Of a stretch of 64,000 nt of DNA, positions 58,017 through 64,000 are shown one piece after another (positions within the stretch are counted from its first letter, which is position 1; every line of letters starts with the position of its first letter). Position numbers and translations under genes: made by a program. This stretch comes from Nepenthes gracilis. Its lineage: Eukaryota; Streptophyta; Magnoliopsida; Caryophyllales; Nepenthaceae. Location: assembly GCA_033239525.1 (NCBI GenBank), contig BSYO01000031.1, positions 2,170,001 through 2,234,000 on the forward strand. Reading direction: 5' to 3'. The notes under the pieces are model-generated. The model had not been told where the DNA came from and did no database searches. It was given only the letters and a program-made list of their open reading frames with translations.

Positions 58017-58497
58017 AAGTAATCTTAAATTATGTCTCAACAGAATAAAGAAATATTTATATGATCTTATAGACTCTAGAAGCAAGCAATAGCAATAGAA
58101 TCGAACAATGGATAAGTTTTTTTATATTATATTAACATTTTCTATTAGATTAATATCGGTTAATGATTTTGACTTAGTAAATTTTTACCTCTGTTAAAAC
58201 TAATAACTATTTTCCTGTAATTTTCGATCACATTTTACATTATAAAAATCCATGTAAGTAATCATAAACTATGTCTCAACAGGATAAAAAGATATTTGTA
58301 TGATCAGAAAGGCTGTGGAAGCAAGCAATAGCAACAGAATCGAACAATGGACAAGTTTTTTTTATATTATATTAACATTTTCTATTAGATTCGTACTGAT
58401 TAGTGATTTTAACTCAGTAAATTTTTACCTCTATTAAAACTGACAAGCATTCTCCTGTAATTTTTGATCACATTTTACATTATAAAAATTCACATTT
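58017..58497. repeat. ~240-bp tandem duplication
   Basis: The units 58017-58255 and 58256-58497 both start AAGTAATC(T/A)TAAA and contain TATGTCTCAACAG, GAAGCAAGCAATAGCAA, AGAATCGAACAATGGA and TTACATTATAAAAAT in the same order. They differ at scattered single bases. The unit does not resemble the LTRs and has no coding frame. Confidence 0.88.
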
Positions 58498-58805
58498 TTT
58501 TAACACGGGGACTTTTCAAACTAAGTCGATGATAAAAGTAAAATATAAATAAATAAATAAATAAATGAACTTTGTGAAATTTAAATACAAAATTAATTTG
58601 CAAGATTAATTTTAAATTTGTTGAGAAGTCAAAAATCATGGTCCCACAACAACATATGAGGAATTCAGATTCCTTTCACTAACGGTGCAAAGGGACAAGG
58701 GCACACGAGCCCTTAAATCAAGGGAATATCCCACCAAATTGCAACATGCATTGTGGCCGGTCTCCTCTCAATGATTGGATCCAATATAATAATAATACTA
58801 ATAAC

Positions 58806-58845
<40 letters not shown>

Positions 58846-59233
58846 GGGCTATTATAATATATGAAGACCCCTTATATGCGCTCGATTACGGTTCGGTTAA
58901 AATTAGGCCATTTTATATTATATTAAAGGTAATAATGATTAAAAATTAAGGTAATATTTTGATGTATTATTGTAAATATAATAATTTATACAATATATTT
59001 TAACTATTATAAAGATAAAGTAGTCTAATATTTGGGAGGATTATGACAAAATTTTATTTAGAAAGCCTTAGAGTACTCACATTGGATTTTTTTTAAAAAT
59101 ATCTAAATTAGATTATCTATATTACTATTTTAAATTTAAATATTTGTTATAATTTATATGATATATTAGATTATTTATACTTATCGTCTATACTAATTAT
59201 ATAATATTTTTTCAGGGCTATCAAAAATAGTTT

Positions 59234-59276
<43 letters not shown>

Positions 59277-60202
59277 TCTTAATGGTTAAATTTTATTTAT
59301 CATATTATTCAACGATACTTTTTTAAAAATATAATTTTTTAGCATGAGAATAATATAAATCAAAATTTAGATAAGTAGCGGTGACAACTGCAAAAGGACA
59401 ATGAGAGGTCAAAGGGAAGAAGCAAGGAACGAGAGCTCAAAGAAAAGACGGGAGTCAGAGCCAAATAAAGAAAGAGAGAATAAATCTGGCTCATTCAATG
59501 ATTGATAGATACCTGAATTTAGAGTATTTAAATTTAATATTTCTATTCATCAAATCTAAATTTTAGACAGATTAAAAAAATTTAGACAGCTTAATATTGA
59601 ATCTTTTTCATTTCAATGTCTATATTTAGATATAAATATTCATTTAAACAGATAAATGTGAGCGTTTTTTGGACATCTTATATAATATGATATTGCATTC
59701 ATTTATCCATACTGTTAACCTTATATAAAAATTACTATGTTAATACAAGAATAAAAATTACTAACACCACCATGGTAGCCCATGGTAGCGGGGTACAGCA
59801 GTCTCGCGACCATCCAATATTATATTTTGGGTAATAGAATTTAGAGTCTCTACTCTATTACTAGCAACCGATCTTATTATGTGAGATATAAGACATTATT
59901 ATTATTAGGTATTAAACGATTAAAAAATTAAAAAAAAAAGGAAAGGAAGATAATTTGTGGTGGGTAATTGTTTTTATGAAAAACCCTAAATTTTAATTAA
60001 TTTTCTCAATTTTCTTTTTTGTCGGTAAAAAAAGAAACATTAAATTATTTGACTAATTGTGTAATTATGTTAGTGAATTATTAAATCCAAAAATCACCTC
60101 CATGCTCACTTTGTCTCATCCATTCGATGGTTAAATAAGAAGAGAACACATAACAAATGAAAAAGAGAAAAATTCCACAAAGACACAATTGCATGGAATC
60201 GC
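58498..60202. other. AT-rich intergenic DNA with microsatellites
   Basis: An (AAT)n run at about 58787-58842, an (AT)n run at 59237-59269 and an (AAAT)n run at 58548-58567. The asparagine-rich frame across the AAT run is a product of the repeat. No gene is seen. Confidence 0.5.
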
Positions 60203-60414
60203 GGGATACATCTTTTTATGGAGAAGCAGTTCTCGTAATTTTTAATCATAACTATCTATCTAAATGTAAATGGATGTGATTTAACTATTTTTAAAGATTT
60301 AAAAATTAATTAAAATTAAATATTTTAAAGTAGTTAAATTATATTTGTTTATATTCAGATGGACTGTTAAGATTGAAAGATAAATATAATATTTCTCTAT
60401 AAGAGATGTAGCTT
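60203..60414. mobile_element. Foldback MITE
   Basis: ATACATCTTTTTATGGAGAA at the left end pairs with TTTCTCTATAAGAGATGTAG at the right end. Further in, AATCATAACTATCTATCTAAATG pairs imperfectly with CAGATGGACTGTTAAGATT. The whole ~212-bp element would fold on itself. It is non-coding and its superfamily is unclear. Confidence 0.5.
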
Positions 60415-61137
60415 CGAAAATCGTGCACTTGCATGGGAGTTGCTTTAGGTATATGCCCAAAGCCAACTAAGGATAACATTTTTAATTACTATTCACAAAG
60501 GTACTTGGTTGCATGGGAGTTGCTTTATTATTAGATGTAGTAGCATGGGATGAATATTAAAAAAAATACTGAATTTTCAGTTTAATTATATTAATATTTT
60601 TATATTAAATCTTTATTTTTATACACAAGTTTTCTTAACATGATCGGCCATCGCTCTATAGAAATTATTTGATCGATCCATCTTAGCTTCGATTGGTTCT
60701 TGGGCGTATCAATTGACAGAAAAATTGTAAAACTGCGATTACGAAAGAAGATAACAGTTAGCAAAATCTATAGAAATTATTTTAGCACACTGACTTTGAA
60801 GTCTAAGTCAGATATTTCAGTAGAGGTTAAGAAATTCAGAATCGATGCATATGTAAATTTATATGATTTATGATGTTTTTTATAAAAAAAAATACTGTAA
60901 AATAAGAAAAAATAACATATGATGATTTTTGTTTTATATAGAGAGAGAAAATTTTATATGTGAATTGAGAAATAATGTCCCTCATACTATATTTATAGAC
61001 TCTTTTCACATGTGAAATATATACCCTTCCAAGAAAAGCTGCTAGCTTTTATGATATAAAAGTATATTAATAATTATTTCAATATATTAATAATTATTAG
61101 ATATCAATATATTAATATATTAAAAATAATTAAAAAG
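60415..61137. other. AT-rich DNA, probably element-derived
   Basis: GTTGCATGGGAGTTGCTTTA-like text occurs twice, near 60431 and 60511. The stretch around 60780-60830 (GCACACTGACTTTGAAGTC) recalls an inverted Athila-type leader phrase. No coding region is seen. Confidence 0.35.
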
Positions 61138-61320
61138 AACCATTCAGATTTTAGAAGATATATTAAGGCATCCATATTAGAAATGAAAAGAAATTGGGAT
61201 AATTATTTGCCACTGATGAATATGTATATAATAACAGTAACCAGTCGAATATCAGAATGGCTCATTTTGAGACTTTATACGGATAGAAATTTAGGTCTCC
61301 TATTAATTAGAAAGAATATA
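61138..61320 (+). pseudogene. Gypsy integrase scrap
   Basis: The plus-strand frames contain YNNSNQSNIRMAHFETLYG and FRSPIN, matching the block after the integrase catalytic core (compare NNSYQISIGM at about 54235). It includes stops and is not linked to other pol sequence. Confidence 0.7.
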
Positions 61321-61671
61321 TAAATATATTAATAATTAGATATAAATATATTAATAATTATTTTAAAATTTATATTGATACACCAAAATTTTTTTTATCA
61401 CTCTTGTCATATTTATATATTAATTATAGTAACTTATTTCATCTCTTAAACTTGGTCAATTTACATTATTTTTTTACCAAAAATAATAATATAATTATTT
61501 TAAATTTATTTTATTATAGAATAATTATCGTTACAAATTTTAAAATTGTCCAATTTAAAGGGGAAAAAAATAACTTAGTTGAGAACTCCAACAACACCCT
61601 GTGATTTGAAAATTTTACAGCTGAATACTAAGCACAAATCGTCTGAATTTGTTAAAAAACTGACTTAATTT

Positions 61672-61703
<32 letters not shown>

Positions 61704-61759
61704 ATTCTCTTAAATTGACCAAAGTAAAAATTATTTACTAGATAAAAAATAGACAAATA
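61321..61759. other. AT-rich intergenic DNA, no gene seen
   Basis: Low-complexity AT-rich sequence with an (AAAT)n run at about 61678-61703. Confidence 0.4.
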
Positions 61760-63095
61760 TTCAGGAGACACTTATTAGATACCTTTTTGATAGAATTGAC
61801 TCCTATTCATTTATTAATAATAATAAGCCGTATAAAAATAAATTAATAGATAATATCCCACATTGAGTGAGTGTCTGAATAGTGATCATGTAATATTACT
61901 GAAGAACTAATGCTAGATTTTCACCATTAGAAATCCTGTTATAATACAGTGCTCAATTTATCTATTTATACTAACTGATCAATACAAAAATAGACAGATA
62001 AGACCTATATCAGGATGAATGTTAAAAGATTGACCTTGTAGCATTTCCCAAGAACACACACTTGAGTTTTACTGATAGATACCCTCAAATGACATAATAT
62101 TTCATCAATTAATTTATATTAATATGCCTGTATAAAAATAGATAAATAAAATATTATATATAATGAGCATTTGAAGATTTTTCATGTGACATTACTTAGA
62201 ATAAATGCTCTGAGTTTTACAATTAGATACTCTTTGTTAATATAGTATATCATCTATTAATTTATTAATATTAGTGGATTTGTATAAGATATATTTGACA
62301 CCACATACAATGGGTGTCTAATGATTTTCTTATAACATTCTCAGGAACAAATACCAAAATTTCATTATCAGATATCCTCAAATATATGACATTTCAGCTA
62401 TCCATCTATATTAGCAGTTTACATGAGAGTAGATAGATGAGGCATCGCATAGACTGTATGCTTGAAGATTGGCCTAATAATGTTACTTAAGAATGATACT
62501 TAAGTTTCACCACTAGATATCATCGGATAACATGATATCCCATCTATTCATCTATATTATTGGATACGCACAGAAATAAATCTATGGGAAGTGTATAAGG
62601 AGTGTCCAAATAGTGGCTGCATAACATCACTCAAGAACTAATATTTAAATTTTGCCACTAGATACTAACCGGTAATATTGTATCTTATCCATTTCATTAA
62701 ACTGATGGGTCAGTGCAATAATAAATAGATAAGATGTTATAAAGAATGAATATCTAAATATTAGCCTTGTAACATTACTCAAGAACAAATGTTCAAGTTT
62801 CACTGCTAGATACCCTTAAATGATGAAGTGTCCCTTATATTTATTTATAGTAAAAAACTTGCACAAAAATAGATAGATGAGATATCACGTAGAATAAGTG
62901 TCTAAAGATTGGCCTTGTAACATTCTCAAGAACAAATACCGAGTTTCACAGTTAGATATCCTCTGATAATGTGGTATCTCATCTATCCATCTATAATAAT
63001 AAATGACAAATGACTGAAATGCCACGTCAAAATGGATGTCTAGATTGTAGCCTTATAAACATTACTCAATAACAAATACCTGAGTTTTCAGCACA
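61760..63095. repeat. Tandem array, ~147-bp monomers, about nine copies
   Basis: A diverged unit repeats head to tail. The anchor AAGAACAAATACC(T)GAGTTTCAC occurs in varied form at about 61901, 62050, 62198, 62344, 62489, 62633, 62781, 62928 and 63068, giving steps of 140-149 bp. Each unit then has TTAGATA(C/T)CCTC, TATCTCATCTATCCATCTAT, an AAAATAGATAGATGAGATATC segment and GTGTCTAAAGATTGGCCTTGTAACATT. The array stops abruptly near 63095. It is non-coding, unrelated to the LTRs, and of nucleosome-size period. Confidence 0.85.
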
Positions 63096-64000
63096 TCGGG
63101 CCGCATCGACTGAACAACGGTTGTTAAAGAAAAAAACCTATGTAACTGCACCAGAAACAAAAAAACTAAGGTGTTTCTAACAGAAGTAGCATCAGACATC
63201 TACACAGCTGCAGTGTTCTTAGCAACGAATTACATGAAAACAAACAAATCTCCGGATTTCACGATATAAAAAGCTGAAAATATGGCAGGAAAGTGATCGG
63301 TCAGATCAATCTAAAGACAAAATTGGGCTTCTCCTCTTGGCCCTGTTCGAACCCGGGGAAAATTTTTCAGACGAGAAAATTCAGAAGGAAAATCTGATTG
63401 AGACGTAACCTCGAAAATGAGCTTTTCCATGGCAATTTCCTTTTCCCTCAAACTTTAGGCTTCCATGATCAAAGTGAATGATGCAATTTCTTTTCTTCTT
63501 CAGACAGATGACAGAGGTGGAAAATCATCTTCATCTTTTAGATGGTATGATTGTTCTGCATACCTACATATCCAACAAAGAAGCAAACAATTTGAGTAAG
63601 CTTACTTCGATAACTTTGAAATTATACCATAAGTTCATTATAATTTTATCAGAAAAAGGATAATATCGTATCTATTATGTGCGCCCATTTAACAAAAAAG
63701 ACAGATATCAATTGAACACTCAACAAATGTCATATCATAGTTTACTACAGTTACTGAAGAAGGATGATGTCGCAGGCCCATGCAAGAAAAAAGCAGTAAA
63801 AAAAAGACCACTAAACATGTGCGGGTCATATTTTATCTGGAACCGTAGTAAACCTACAGTAATAATAGCAATTTTCATATTCCATAATTGAAAAAACTAG
63901 TTTGCACTTTACTTTTCCTTCCTTTTTTTTGGCTTCTACGGCAAAAAATAATTAAGTTCCACTCATTAAACATCAAGAAAATGCTAAAACAGTTTAAAGA
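63096..64000. other. Low-copy-looking DNA at window edge
   Basis: This stretch is less AT-rich and shows no obvious repeat. A minus-strand frame from ATG 63430 to TAG 63311 (39 residues, MEKLIFEVTSQSDF...) has no recognised match. The region could be the 3' untranslated part or a terminal exon of a gene lying beyond the right edge. Nothing decisive is visible. Confidence 0.3.

Noticed and set aside
58746..58949. Open frame with a long asparagine run
   Set aside because: The asparagines come from an (AAT)n microsatellite; the rest has no coding character.
61760..63095. CRISPR-like array
   Set aside because: The repeats are long, diverged and directly adjacent without unique spacers, in a plant genome; this is a satellite-like tandem array.
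63346..63360. GTTCGAACCCGGGG as a tRNA T-arm
   Set aside because: It has B-box character, but no A box, D arm or acceptor pairing is found at the right distance.

Overview
The window looks like plant nuclear DNA, probably from a eudicot. It holds one convincing protein-coding gene, an intronless OVATE family (OFP) transcriptional repressor, and that family is confined to land plants. The rest is AT-rich and consists mostly of decayed Ty3/gypsy retrotransposons, TRIM elements, MITEs and tandem repeats. I see no bacterial, organellar or viral gene set, no rRNA genes and no intact tRNA gene. The species cannot be named from this sequence.

Layout. 0-5 kb: a complete 2,065-bp solo LTR (42-2106, perfect 5-bp target duplication), then two related LTR-like remnants of a second, Athila/Tat-like family. 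5-16.5 kb: AT-rich intergenic DNA with a Tourist-like MITE, short tandem duplications, an LTR-like promoter segment and a decayed minus-strand LTR. 16.5-22.6 kb: three LTRs of the main family nested inside one another. 22.6-24.8 kb: the OFP gene with its promoter and 3' flank. 25.5-38.4 kb: a plus-strand LTR split by a ~10-kb minus-strand gypsy complex with recognisable gag, protease, reverse transcriptase, RNase H and integrase, all full of stops and frameshifts. 37-41.5 kb: one TRIM solo LTR and one nearly complete TRIM. 42-44 kb: an LTR-like segment of another family and diverged repeats. 44.3-57 kb: plus-strand gypsy remnants with deletions, including a gag joined to integrase, interrupted by two clean solo LTRs that sit inside integrase codons. 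57-64 kb: microsatellites, a 240-bp duplication, a foldback MITE, an integrase scrap and a ~147-bp-period tandem array.

The main gypsy family has LTRs of about 2.0 kb, termini derived from TGTAATGCC...GTGACA, an initiator-methionine-tRNA-like primer site, and an integrase tail of the type found in Tekay/Del chromoviruses. Its LTRs share one architecture: a GC-rich U3 with repeated CTCGAG-type words, a TATA box, a GA-rich leader, and about 800 bases from the LTR start a small set of hairpins whose stems differ between copies but still pair. None of the retrotransposon reading frames looks functional.

The most interesting observations are the hairpin module shared by eight LTR copies, the U6-snRNA-like USE-TATA promoter in all three TRIM LTRs, the ~147-bp array near 62 kb, and the insertion history that can be read from target duplications.
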